From NCBI RefSeq assembly GCF_026341825.1, contig NZ_JAPENY010000003.1:434001-498000 (forward strand): a stretch of DNA of 64,000 nt, given 5' to 3'. The notes under the pieces were generated by a model, which did not search any database, was not told the origin of the DNA, and saw only the letters and a program-made list of their open reading frames with translations. Position 1 is the first letter of the stretch; every line of letters starts with the position of its first letter. The position numbers and the translations under genes are program-made. This DNA is from Streptomyces sp. NBC_00620 (GTDB lineage Bacteria; Actinomycetota; Actinomycetes; Streptomycetales; Streptomycetaceae). Shown piece after piece: positions 38,947-47,167 of the stretch.

Positions 38947-40245
38947 ATGCACCTATGGAACGGGAAAGGCCCAAGGGTGCGAGAGGAACGCAGGGAGGAC
39001 CGTGGTGAGTGGGCGACATCCGTCGCCCAGCTCGTCAAGCGCCGACGGGAACCCGTCGTCGTCCAGGCACTGCGGTCGGCGGCCGCCGCCACGATCGCGT
39101 ACGTCGTCGCCCTGCACCTCAGCCCCGAGCCCGCACCCCTCACCGCACCCCTGACGGCCCTGCTCGTCGTACAGGTCACCCTGTACGCCACGATCACCAC
39201 CGGCGTCCGGCGCGTGAACTCCGTGGTGGCCGGGGTCGTCGTCGCCATCATTTTCAGCAGTCTGGTGGGTCTGACCTGGTGGAGTCTGGCCCTGCTGATC
39301 GTCGCCTCGCTGGCCGTGGGGCATCTCGTACGGGTCAGTGAGTTCGTTCCCGAGGTGGCGATCAGCGCCATGCTGGTCCTCGGCGTCACCAGGGTGGGCG
39401 ACATCGCGTGGGCCCGGGTGCTGGAAACGCTGATCGGGGCGGTCGTGGGGCTCGCCTGCAACCTGGTGCTGGCGCCTCCGGTGTGGGTCGGCGTGGCCGG
39501 GGAATCCATCGAGGATCTGGCGCGCCGGATGCGGCAGTTGATGCTGCGGATCGGCGAGGAGGCCGCCGGCCGCACCCCCGCCTCGCTGGCGGCCGCGCGG
39601 CTGCACGAGGCGCGCCGCCTCGACCACGACATCGTCGAGGTGGACGCGGCGCTGCGGCAGGCCGAGGACAGCCTGAAGCTCAATCCGCGCGTGCGTGAGG
39701 GACTGCTGCACCGGGTCGTGCTGCGGACCGGCCTCGACACACTGGAGATCTGCACGGTCGTCCTGCGCGTGCTCGCGCGCAGCCTCACCGATCTCGCCAA
39801 GGAACGTGAACCCGAGCCTCTGTTCGAGCCGCAGGCGGGGGCCGCCCTTGAGCAGCTGCTGTCCGAGGTCGCCGACGCCATCGTCAGTTTCGCCGTCCTG
39901 GTGACCACGGATGTGAGCCACAGTGCGGAGTCGGCGGAGGAGCGGCTCGCCGCGGAGCTCACCACCGCGGCCGCCACCCGGGACAAGCTGGCACAGCTGT
40001 TCCTCGAAGGGGTCCAGCGCGATGCCAGCCACTGGCAGCTGCACGGTGCGGTGCTGTCCGAGGTCAACCGCATGCTCGACGAGCTCGACACGGAGCACCG
40101 CTCCCGACGGCTTCTGGAGGAGCTGGACCGCTGTACACGCGAGCAGCGCGAGCGCTGGCCGCGCCTCACGCGCCTGCGCGCAAATGTGCGCAGGCTGCGG
40201 ATGCCGCGCCGGAACCGACGCCCTGCCTCCCGTCGTTCTATGTGA
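38947..40245 (+). CDS. Aromatic acid exporter/FUSC family protein
   Basis: 432 residues. The N-terminal third has six hydrophobic segments (AAAATIAYVVALHL, LTALLVVQVTLYATITTGV, VVAGVVVAIIFSSLVGL, SLALLIVASLAVGHLV, VAISAMLVLGV, VLETLIGAVVGLACNLVLAPPVWV). A long helical cytosolic domain follows (170-410). This is the layout of FUSC/ArAE half-transporters for aromatic acids. The start is uncertain: the ATG at 38947 lacks a ribosome binding site, and the in-frame GTG at 38977 lies after GGAAAGG. The Lys/Arg-rich N terminus fits either. Confidence 0.78.
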   Translation: MHLWNGKGPRVREERREDRGEWATSVAQLVKRRREPVVVQALRSAAAATIAYVVALHLSPEPAPLTAPLTALLVVQVTLYATITTGVRRVNSVVAGVVVAIIFSSLVGLTWWSLALLIVASLAVGHLVRVSEFVPEVAISAMLVLGVTRVGDIAWARVLETLIGAVVGLACNLVLAPPVWVGVAGESIEDLARRMRQLMLRIGEEAAGRTPASLAAARLHEARRLDHDIVEVDAALRQAEDSLKLNPRVREGLLHRVVLRTGLDTLEICTVVLRVLARSLTDLAKEREPEPLFEPQAGAALEQLLSEVADAIVSFAVLVTTDVSHSAESAEERLAAELTTAAATRDKLAQLFLEGVQRDASHWQLHGAVLSEVNRMLDELDTEHRSRRLLEELDRCTREQRERWPRLTRLRANVRRLRMPRRNRRPASRRSM

Positions 40246-40290
40246 GGAAGCTGCACGAGGACGCTGCACAACGACGAGGGGAGCGGTCGG

Positions 40291-41331
40291 ATGACCGACA
40301 GCACCGTGCGGATCGACGGGAACACGCTGCGACTTCCGGGCGAGGTGCGGGTGCGGTTCATCCGGACCCTGCGCCTGCCCGAGACGGGCACGCACGCGCT
40401 GCCTCCGGGGCTCGGCGAGTTCCCGGTACGCCGTGTCGAGGACTACGCGGACACGGTGCCCGCCGAATGGCGGGCGCGCGGCGGTGTGATGCTGCCGGTG
40501 TATCTGCGCGAGGCGATGTGGCTGAGTTTCGGGGGCACGGCGGAACCGGCCGCGCTACAGGTCGGCGTGGGCAAAGTGTGCGCGGTCTCGGGCAAGCCGT
40601 GGAGTTCCCGGCTAAGCCGGAACCCGCAGAACTACGTGGTTCTGCCGCGCCAGCCGTGGCTCGACGGCATCAACTCCGGCAAGGGGACCGTCCGCCAGTT
40701 CGTGGCGGTGCCGCTCGGCCTGGGCGCCACCGTCGAGGGCCAGGTCACCGGCGAGGAGGTGTGGGGCGGCGTACAACTGCAGTCGTTCCCGCTGCGCGAC
40801 GAGGAGCTGGGCGCCTGGCGTGAGGCTCAGCGCCGCATCGCCGCGACGCGCAGGGAGATGACGGTCGGGGGCTATGGCGGCGCGTTCCCGATGGCCGCAC
40901 AGGCCGCTCCGGCCCCCGCCGGCGCGCCCGGCGGTCGCGCGAGGAGCGCCCCGGCGATGGGCCTGGGCGTCGGCGGCTCGATGCGCCAGGAGGTCTACCG
41001 GGACGACCGGCCGCTCAAGGCCTGGTCCGAGGAGCCCGCCGGGCGGGTGTTCGTGCACCTGGTGACGCCTCCGGAATGGCGCCGCATCACCGGCGAGGCG
41101 CCCCCGCCGTCCCCCGTGGACCGCGCGGCCTACACCAGGGCGGGGCTCCCGTGGTTCGACTACTACGACCAGGACGCCACGGATCTCGCCCCCGCGGACA
41201 CGCTGGGTTCGGTGCAGCCGGTCGGCGACTGGCTCGGCGACGACCACGAGCCCTGGCAGCAGCCCTCTCCCCACCAGGTGAAGCCGCTCGGTGACGCGCC
41301 GGGCAAGCCGGTCGAGGACGGTGACTGGTAA
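40291..41331 (+). CDS. Conserved hypothetical protein
   Basis: 346 residues. Residues 1-190 look like a folded all-beta domain (VRVRFIRTLRLPETGTHALPPGLGEFPVRRVEDY ... GVMLPVYLREAMWLSFGG ... PRQPWLDGINSGKGTVRQFVAVPLGLGATVEGQ). A Gly/Ala/Pro linker (195-235) follows, then a second segment with MRQEVYRDDRPLKAW. The WLDGINSGKGTVRQFVA block is conserved in my memory of actinobacterial 'integral to membrane' style hypotheticals, but I assign no function. The ATG at 40291 follows GGGGAGCGG. Confidence 0.7.
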   Translation: MTDSTVRIDGNTLRLPGEVRVRFIRTLRLPETGTHALPPGLGEFPVRRVEDYADTVPAEWRARGGVMLPVYLREAMWLSFGGTAEPAALQVGVGKVCAVSGKPWSSRLSRNPQNYVVLPRQPWLDGINSGKGTVRQFVAVPLGLGATVEGQVTGEEVWGGVQLQSFPLRDEELGAWREAQRRIAATRREMTVGGYGGAFPMAAQAAPAPAGAPGGRARSAPAMGLGVGGSMRQEVYRDDRPLKAWSEEPAGRVFVHLVTPPEWRRITGEAPPPSPVDRAAYTRAGLPWFDYYDQDATDLAPADTLGSVQPVGDWLGDDHEPWQQPSPHQVKPLGDAPGKPVEDGDW

Positions 41332-41445
41332 CCGACGAAAGGTAGTTGCACCCTCCGCAACGCCCGTTGCCCGTCTTGCACTTCACGGGTGTGGCAGGCC
41401 AAGGTGGCTGCCACGGCTGAGGCAACCGACACCCGAGGTGCAGGC

Positions 41446-42666
41446 ATGAGCAGTGGGGCAGATCCGGAGCGCGGCTCGGGCGACGGCTGGACCAGACGCC
41501 GTTTCGTCGGCACGCTGACGGGGGCCGCAGCGGTGACGACGGTCGCGGCACCGGCCGCTCCCAGGACGGTACCGCCGACGGACCCCGTCGGAGCGCCGAC
41601 GACCGGAACGTCCCCGTCGCCCACCGGCCGCTCCAGTACCGGCCCGCTGTTCCTCGGGACGTACACCTCGGTCGAGGGCGGCGGAACGGGCATCGGCGTG
41701 GCCACGTACGACTCCGCGACGGGGCGGGTCACCGGTACGGGCGCCGTCATCACCGGCGTCGGCGACCCCTCGTACCTCGCACCGCATCCGGACGGCCGCA
41801 CGCTGTACGCCGTCGACGAGCGGGAAGAGGGCGGAGTGACGGCCGTACGCCTCGCGGAGAACGCGGTTCTGGGCAGGCGCGGCACCGGTGGCTCGAGCCC
41901 GTGCCATGTGTCCGTGCATCCGAGCGGGCGCTGGCTGCTGAGCGCCAACTACGGGTCGGGCAGCGTGGCCGTGCATCCCATCGACAGCTCGGGGGCGCTC
42001 GGCGAGCACACCGACGTCGTCACGCACTCGAGCCCGGCGCCCGGCCCGGGCCAACAGGGGCCGCACGCCCACCAGTTCATCACCAGCCCCGACGGCGGCC
42101 ATGTGCTCGCCGTCGACCTGGGCACCGACACCGTCTACACCTACCGCCTGGACGAGTCCACGGGCACGCTCACCGAGGCCTCCCAGGCGCATACGCGTCC
42201 AGGTGCGGGGCCGCGCCATCTCACCTTCCACCCCGGCGGCCGCTTCGCGTATCTCGCCAACGAGGTCGACAACACGGTCGCGGTCTGCGCCTACGACCCG
42301 GCCACCGGGCGGCTCACGCCGGGCGATCCGCAGTCCACGGGTACGGGTGGGGGCACGAGTTACCCGGCGCAGATCCTGGTGACCTCGAACGGGTCGTACG
42401 CCTATCTCGCCAACCGGGGCCACAACAGCCTGACGCGCTACGCGATCGAGGCGGACGGCGCCCGCCTGAAGCTCCTGGACACAGTGCCGGTCGGCGGTGA
42501 CTTCCCCCGTCACATCGCCTTCTCCCCTGACGGGAAGCTGCTGTTCGCGGCGAACCAGCGGTCGAGCACGGTCAGCGTCTTCCACGTCGACGTCAGCAGC
42601 GGTGAACTCCGGCTCGCGGGCGAGCCGTTCGCCTCACCCGTCGCCGTCTGCGCGGTGCCGCTGTAG
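41446..42666 (+). CDS. Lactonase family protein (6-phosphogluconolactonase-like beta-propeller), Tat-exported
   Basis: 406 residues. A twin-arginine signal (TRRRF, 16-20, then VGTLTGAAAVTTVAAPAAP) is followed by a Pro/Thr/Ser linker and a seven-bladed propeller of the PF10282 lactonase family: FLGTYTSVEGGGTGIGVATYD, SYLAPHPDGRTLYAVDE, CHVSVHPSGRWLLSANYGSGSV, PRHLTFHPGGRFAYLANE and FPRHIAFSPDGKLLFAANQ. The exported location means it is unlikely to act in the pentose phosphate pathway. An extracellular lactone or sugar substrate is more likely. The ATG at 41446 is chosen to include the whole Tat signal. Confidence 0.87.
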   Translation: MSSGADPERGSGDGWTRRRFVGTLTGAAAVTTVAAPAAPRTVPPTDPVGAPTTGTSPSPTGRSSTGPLFLGTYTSVEGGGTGIGVATYDSATGRVTGTGAVITGVGDPSYLAPHPDGRTLYAVDEREEGGVTAVRLAENAVLGRRGTGGSSPCHVSVHPSGRWLLSANYGSGSVAVHPIDSSGALGEHTDVVTHSSPAPGPGQQGPHAHQFITSPDGGHVLAVDLGTDTVYTYRLDESTGTLTEASQAHTRPGAGPRHLTFHPGGRFAYLANEVDNTVAVCAYDPATGRLTPGDPQSTGTGGGTSYPAQILVTSNGSYAYLANRGHNSLTRYAIEADGARLKLLDTVPVGGDFPRHIAFSPDGKLLFAANQRSSTVSVFHVDVSSGELRLAGEPFASPVAVCAVPL

Positions 42667-43359
42667 CGCGCGGGGGCAGGACGCGGAGCTCGCCTGGCTG
42701 AGCAGGACGTGCATCCGCTCGGTGAGCTGCGCGACCGTGTCGGCGGGCTTGTGGAAGGGCAGGCGTACGTCACCGTTGCCGCGCGCCCGCTCGATGCGCA
42801 GGGTGAGTCCGTGCCGGTCGACGGCGAGCGGCTGGACGCGCACCGCGCCGTGCAGGCTGTCCGGTTCGACGAGTCGGGTCAGCCGCTCGATGGCGTCCGG
42901 GTGGGCGTCGGCGAGGTGGGTGAGCAGCGCGGACTCGGCCGTGGCGAGGGGGTCGGACTCGGCTTCGGCCAGCTCGTCGAGATCGACCACGACCGTCCCC
43001 GACGGCTGGCGGAGCACCGCGCGCGTCGGGTGGAAGGCGAGATGTCCGTCCTCGAGGGCGAACCAGCCGGCGAGCCACAGCCGGGCGCGGATCCGGTTCC
43101 GTACGGGCACGGGCGCGACATCGGCGAACTCCAGGACGGCGGACGGCTCTCCGCGCGGCGCGCAGATCGCGGCCGTGAGCAGTGAGCTGTCCTCGGGCAC
43201 GTGCAGGAGAACCCTGCCGTCCGCGGTCACGGTGTGCGCGCCGACGAACTCCTCGCGACCGCCCTCCGCGGTCACCGCGCAGGACCATGCCGCGGCGAGC
43301 ACCGAGCGCGCTCGCTCCGCCGCGGCAGGCGCGGCCGTCCAGGTGTGACGGTCACCCAT
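42634..43359 (-). CDS. DUF2470 domain-containing protein under an iron box
   Basis: 241 residues. The C-terminal part (about 155-230: AESALLTHLADAHPDAIERLTRLVEPDSLHGAVRVQPLAVDRHGLTLRIE) is the DUF2470 domain found in haem- and siderophore-handling proteins; the N-terminal half resembles the flavin-reductase-like split barrel that accompanies it. Start ATG at 43359 with GGAGGAG. A clear DtxR/DmdR-type iron box lies at 43371-43389, so expression should rise when iron is scarce. Its 3' end overlaps the lactonase gene by 33 bp. Confidence 0.82.
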   Translation of the reverse strand: MGDRHTWTAAPAAAERARSVLAAAWSCAVTAEGGREEFVGAHTVTADGRVLLHVPEDSSLLTAAICAPRGEPSAVLEFADVAPVPVRNRIRARLWLAGWFALEDGHLAFHPTRAVLRQPSGTVVVDLDELAEAESDPLATAESALLTHLADAHPDAIERLTRLVEPDSLHGAVRVQPLAVDRHGLTLRIERARGNGDVRLPFHKPADTVAQLTERMHVLLSQASSASCPRALQRHRADGDG

Positions 43360-43370
43360 CAGACTCCTCC

Positions 43371-43389
43371 TTAGGTAAGGCTTGCCTAA
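43371..43389. promoter_or_regulatory. Iron box (DmdR/IdeR-type operator)
   Basis: TTAGGTAAGGCTTGCCTAA matches the 19-bp DtxR-family consensus TTAGGTTAGGCTAACCTAA in 16 positions and is itself nearly palindromic. It is 12 bp upstream of the DUF2470 start codon. Confidence 0.75.
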
Positions 43390-43488
43390 CCTATCGAAGA
43401 TCCGGGTGTACGCCAACCACACTCGCCATCCTTTGAGAACCCTTTTTCGCGCGAACAACGCTTTGACGCGCGGCGACCGAGGCCGGCC

Positions 43489-44097
43489 TCAGGGCGCGAT
43501 CGCGCCCAGCAGCGCCCGTGCGCACAGATCGCGCACCTGCTCCCGGGTCAGCTCCGAGCCCCTCAGCCACTCCAGGCAGACGGCCGTGGTGAAGGCCAGC
43601 CAGCCGCGCACGGCCATTCTCAGCTCGGGCTGCTCCTCGGGCGCCCGGCCGATCTCCGGGTCGGCGGCGAGCGCCGCCAGGATCTGCCGCTCCTGCGCAG
43701 CAAGCGCCTGCCGATAGACCTTCCGCACGGCCTGGTCGCCCGCCGCGTCGGCACGGTGGAAAGCGCGGAAGCCGTGCGCGTGCCGCTCGACATAGCCGAG
43801 GAAGGTGTCGAGGCCGTCGCCGAGTTGCTCGCGCACCGGGATCCCGGGCACCGCCGCCGTCAACCGCAGCATCCGCCTGCTCTCGCGCTCGACGACGGCC
43901 GCGAAGAAGTCCCGTTTGGTCGGGAAGTAGTGGTAGAGCAGCCCGCGTGACACTCCGGCGATCTCGGCGACCTGCTCGATCCACACCTCGTCGTACGGGC
44001 TCTCCGAGAACAGGCACGCACCGACCGAGAGAAGCTGCTCCCGGCGCTCCTCGGTGCTGAGACGACGGCGTACCCGCTCGCCCTGGTTCCCGGCCAT
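43489..44097 (-). CDS. TetR/AcrR family transcriptional regulator
   Basis: 202 residues. HTH about 15-60 (RREQLLSVGACLFSESPYDEVWIEQVAEIAGVSRGLLYHYFPTKRDFFAAV). It is divergent from the CYP102B-like P450, with a long-spaced inverted repeat between them. It probably represses that P450. Fatty-acid-like ligands are plausible by analogy with P450 regulators. Start ATG at 44097. Confidence 0.87.
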   Translation of the reverse strand: MAGNQGERVRRRLSTEERREQLLSVGACLFSESPYDEVWIEQVAEIAGVSRGLLYHYFPTKRDFFAAVVERESRRMLRLTAAVPGIPVREQLGDGLDTFLGYVERHAHGFRAFHRADAAGDQAVRKVYRQALAAQERQILAALAADPEIGRAPEEQPELRMAVRGWLAFTTAVCLEWLRGSELTREQVRDLCARALLGAIAP

Positions 44098-44113
44098 GCC
44101 AGCACTTTACTTG

Positions 44114-44163
44114 ACGTCGGTTCAACAACGGGACCACACTGATTTCCGCTATTGAACTGGCGT
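44114..44163. promoter_or_regulatory. Widely spaced inverted repeat between TetR and P450 genes
   Basis: ACGTCGGTTCAA (44114-44125) and TTGAACTGGCGT (44152-44163) match in 10 of 12 positions, with centres 38 bp apart. The pair lies between the two divergent starts. Confidence 0.45.
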
Positions 44164-44205
44164 ACAACAGACTCAACCTGCCGCAGACACAAGGGAGATG
44201 GCGTC

Positions 44206-45690
44206 ATGGTGGAGACGACAGCGGCCGCGCTGCCCAAGGGATTCCGCAGTGCGGAGCTGGGCTGGCCCGAGCTGCACCGCATTCCGCATCCACCGCGCCG
44301 GATCCCGCTGATCGGTGACGCGATCGGCGCCAACATCCGTACGCCCATCCAGGATTCGCTGCGGCTCGGCCGGCAGCTCGGGCCGATCTTCCGGCGCAAG
44401 GCGTTCGGCAAGGAGATCGTGTTCGTGTGGGGCGCGGATCTCGCGGCCGAGCTGGCGGACGAGTCGCGGTTCGCGAAGCATGTGGGCCTCGGGGTCGCCA
44501 ACCTGCGGCCGGTCGCCGGGGACGGGCTGTTCACGGCGTACAACCACGAGCCGAACTGGCAGCTGGCGCACGACGTGCTGGCTCCGGGTTTCAGCCGTGA
44601 GGCCATGGAGGGCTACCACCCGATGATGCTCGACGTGACCGAGCGGCTGATGGACCGCTGGGACGGGGAGCGGACGGCGGGGCGGGCGGTGGACGTGCCG
44701 GGCGACATGACGAAGCTGACGCTGGAGACGATCGCGCGGACCGGCTTCGGCCACGACTTCGGCTCCTTCGAACGCTCCCGGCCGCATCCCTTCGTGAACG
44801 CGATGGTGGGCACGCTGACCTATGCGCAGCGCCTCAACTCCGTCCCTGCGCCCCTGGCGCCGCTACTGCTCCGCGACGCCGCCCGCCGCAACGAGGCCGA
44901 CATGGCGTATCTCAATCGCACGGTCGACGCCGTGGTGGCGGACCGTCAGTCCTCAAGCGGGGAAGGGGACTTGCTCGACCGCATGCTGGAGACCGCGCAC
45001 CCGGAGACCGGGGAGCGGCTGGCGCCGGAGAACATCCGCCGCCAGGTCATCACCTTCCTGATCGCGGGCCACGAGACCACCTCGGGCGCTCTCTCCTTCG
45101 CCCTGCACTACCTCTCCCGGCACTCGGAGGTCGCCGCCCGCGCCCGGGCCGAGGTGGACCGCGTGTGGGGCGACACCGCCCGGCCCGGCTACGACCAGGT
45201 CGCCAAACTCCGGTACGTGCGCCGGGTTCTCGACGAGTCGCTACGACTGTGGCCGACGGCGCCCGCCTTCGCACGCGAGGCCCGGCAGGACACGGTGCTC
45301 GGCGGCGTCCATCCCATGCGGCAGGGCGCGTGGGCACTGGTCCTGACCGCGATGCTGCACCGGGATCCGGACGTCTGGGGCGCGGACCCCGAGGAGTTCG
45401 ATCCGGAACGCTTCGACGCGAAGGCCGTACGGTCCCGGCCCGCGCACACCTTCAAGCCGTTCGGCACCGGGGCGCGGGCGTGCATCGGCCGCCAGTTCGC
45501 GCTGCACGAGGCGACGCTGGTGCTGGGACTGCTGCTGCGCCGCTACGAGCTGCGGGCCGACCCCGGCTACCAGCTCCGCGTGGCCGAGCGGCTGACGCTG
45601 ATGCCGGAGGGCCTGCGGCTGCATCTCGAAGGCCGCACGCCCGCAGCGGACTCAGTCCTGAGCCGTCCAGTGGCCCGGGCGGGCGAGTGA
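44206..45690 (+). CDS. Cytochrome P450, stand-alone CYP102B-like
   Basis: 494 residues, a P450 domain only. AGHETT (287-292), ESLR (344-347) and haem ligand C426 (FGTGARACIG) are intact. Throughout, it resembles the P450 half of the fused enzyme at 18312 (for example VADGLFTAYNHEPNW-like and FGYDFGSFER-like blocks), which places it in CYP102. S. coelicolor CYP102B1 is likewise free of a reductase. It needs an external ferredoxin and reductase. Probably a fatty-acid hydroxylase. The ATG at 44206 follows AAGGGAGA. Confidence 0.9.
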   Translation: MVETTAAALPKGFRSAELGWPELHRIPHPPRRIPLIGDAIGANIRTPIQDSLRLGRQLGPIFRRKAFGKEIVFVWGADLAAELADESRFAKHVGLGVANLRPVAGDGLFTAYNHEPNWQLAHDVLAPGFSREAMEGYHPMMLDVTERLMDRWDGERTAGRAVDVPGDMTKLTLETIARTGFGHDFGSFERSRPHPFVNAMVGTLTYAQRLNSVPAPLAPLLLRDAARRNEADMAYLNRTVDAVVADRQSSSGEGDLLDRMLETAHPETGERLAPENIRRQVITFLIAGHETTSGALSFALHYLSRHSEVAARARAEVDRVWGDTARPGYDQVAKLRYVRRVLDESLRLWPTAPAFAREARQDTVLGGVHPMRQGAWALVLTAMLHRDPDVWGADPEEFDPERFDAKAVRSRPAHTFKPFGTGARACIGRQFALHEATLVLGLLLRRYELRADPGYQLRVAERLTLMPEGLRLHLEGRTPAADSVLSRPVARAGE

Positions 45691-46497
45691 CTCGGGCAGC
45701 TTCGTCCCGGCGCTGCCCCGGGCCGCGTTGACCTGTGGCTGGGTCAGGAAGAAGGCGCCGGTCAGGTCGGCGTCCGTGAGGTCGGTGTCGCGCAGGTCGG
45801 CGCCGATCAGGTCCGCACCGCGCAGATCGGCCCCGGTCAGATCGGCGGCGATGAGGTAGGCGCCGCGCAGGTTGGCACCCCGGAGGTCGGCCCCCTTCAG
45901 TCGGGCGCCCATCAGGTCGGCGCCCCGGCGGTCCTTCTTCTTTCCCCGGCCGACTCCCGCGCGCATGAGTTCACTGGTCCGCAGGAGCAGCCCGTTGACC
46001 TCCTGCCGGTGCGCGCCCACGTCCAACTCGCCCAGTTCATCGGGGGTTCGGAGGGTGAGCTGCTCGGTCTTGTCGAGCGCCCGGCGGAGGTCGGCGTGGA
46101 GCGGCTGGGCGGCCGGCAGCGTCAGGGCCTCCGCGAGATACCAGAGCAGTTCGTGGAGCTGGCGCACGACCGGGAAGACCTCGAACATCTGCCGGGCCTC
46201 TTCACGGGTCCCCGAGCGCCAGTCCCGGCCGCCGAAGGTGACCTGCGAGACCTTCTGCCCGGCGCCGAGGCAGTCGTACACCGTGCAGCCCGTGAAGCCC
46301 TTCTGCCGCAGTTCCGTGTGGATACCGCATCGGGAGTCGGTCCGCAGGTTCGGGCACGGCTTCCCGGCGTCCTTGTCGATCGCGAAATCGGCCGAGCGGG
46401 TGAAGGGCAGCGCGACACAGCAGAGCCCGAAGCACTCACCGCAGTCGGCTCGCAGTTCAAGGCGCCGGTCCTGGACTGTCCCGCTGTTCTCTTGCAT
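45652..46497 (-). CDS. Pentapeptide repeat-containing protein with Cys-rich N terminus
   Basis: 281 residues. Residues 17-75 hold nine cysteines (DCGECFGLCC, CPNL, CGIHTEL, GCTVYDCLG), a likely metal or Fe-S binding module. A helical middle follows. Residues 192-255 are about ten A(D/N)LxG-type pentapeptides (ADLMGARLKGADLRGANLRGAYLI ...), forming a right-handed quadrilateral beta-helix. Function unknown; some relatives mimic DNA and protect gyrase, but this combination is different. ATG at 46497. Its 3' end overlaps the P450 gene by 39 bp. Confidence 0.8.
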   Translation of the reverse strand: MQENSGTVQDRRLELRADCGECFGLCCVALPFTRSADFAIDKDAGKPCPNLRTDSRCGIHTELRQKGFTGCTVYDCLGAGQKVSQVTFGGRDWRSGTREEARQMFEVFPVVRQLHELLWYLAEALTLPAAQPLHADLRRALDKTEQLTLRTPDELGELDVGAHRQEVNGLLLRTSELMRAGVGRGKKKDRRGADLMGARLKGADLRGANLRGAYLIAADLTGADLRGADLIGADLRDTDLTDADLTGAFFLTQPQVNAARGSAGTKLPESLARPGHWTAQD

Positions 46498-46544
46498 GGC
46501 CCCAGCCTACTGAGCTGCGGAGAAAGGCGGCCTGGACCCTCATC

Positions 46545-46558
46545 GAACCGATCGGTAC
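46545..46558. promoter_or_regulatory. Palindrome before the TetR at 46569
   Basis: A perfect 10-bp palindrome, ACCGATCGGT (46547-46556), lies 12 bp before the start codon. It resembles GAACCGATCGGTTC-type TetR operators, so autoregulation is likely. Confidence 0.5.
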
Positions 46559-46568
46559 CATCTCATCC

Positions 46569-47159
46569 ATGCCTGTACCCAGGGGGACGTCCCTCGACCC
46601 GGAGCGCACCCGCACGACGCTCCTCACGGCGGCGACCGAGATCCTCTACGAGCGCGGACTCGACGGGGTGGGGGTGGCCGAGCTGTGCCGTGCGGTCGGC
46701 GCGTCCAAGGAGACGCTGTACCGCCATTTCGGCTCCAAGGACGGCCTCATCGAGGCGGTGCTCGACGCCCGCAGTGACCGTGTCGTGCGCTGGATCACTG
46801 AAGCGGTCGAGGCGGCAGGCCCCGACCCGGCCGCCCAACTCACGGCTCTCTTCGGCGCGTTGGGCGACTGGTACAAGGAACCCGGCTTCCGGGGATGCGC
46901 GATCGTCAACGCGGCCACCCAGCGGCACGTCCCGCCGGCCCGCGCCGTCGCCGACCGCCATCTCGCCCGCTACCGGGAGCTTCTCACGGGCATCGCCGAG
47001 CGCGCGGGCGCACCCGAACCGGCCCTCCTCGGAAGGCAGTTGCTGATCCTCCTCGAAGGCGCCACGGTCGTCGCCGACCACCACGACCCGGACGGCCACG
47101 CCGCCCAGGACGCCCTGCTCGCGGCACTGGCCCTCCTCGACCGATCGACGCAGAGGTGA
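46569..47159 (+). CDS. TetR/AcrR family transcriptional regulator
   Basis: 196 residues. HTH about 12-58 (RTTLLTAATEILYERGLDGVGVAELCRAVGASKETLYRHFGSKDGLIEAV). The C-terminal helices resemble the TetR_C_7-type group. Its stop codon overlaps an in-frame GTG of the serine hydrolase gene that follows, so the two are translationally coupled and it probably controls that operon. Confidence 0.87.
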   Translation: MPVPRGTSLDPERTRTTLLTAATEILYERGLDGVGVAELCRAVGASKETLYRHFGSKDGLIEAVLDARSDRVVRWITEAVEAAGPDPAAQLTALFGALGDWYKEPGFRGCAIVNAATQRHVPPARAVADRHLARYRELLTGIAERAGAPEPALLGRQLLILLEGATVVADHHDPDGHAAQDALLAALALLDRSTQR

Positions 47160-47167
47160 CGACAGAG

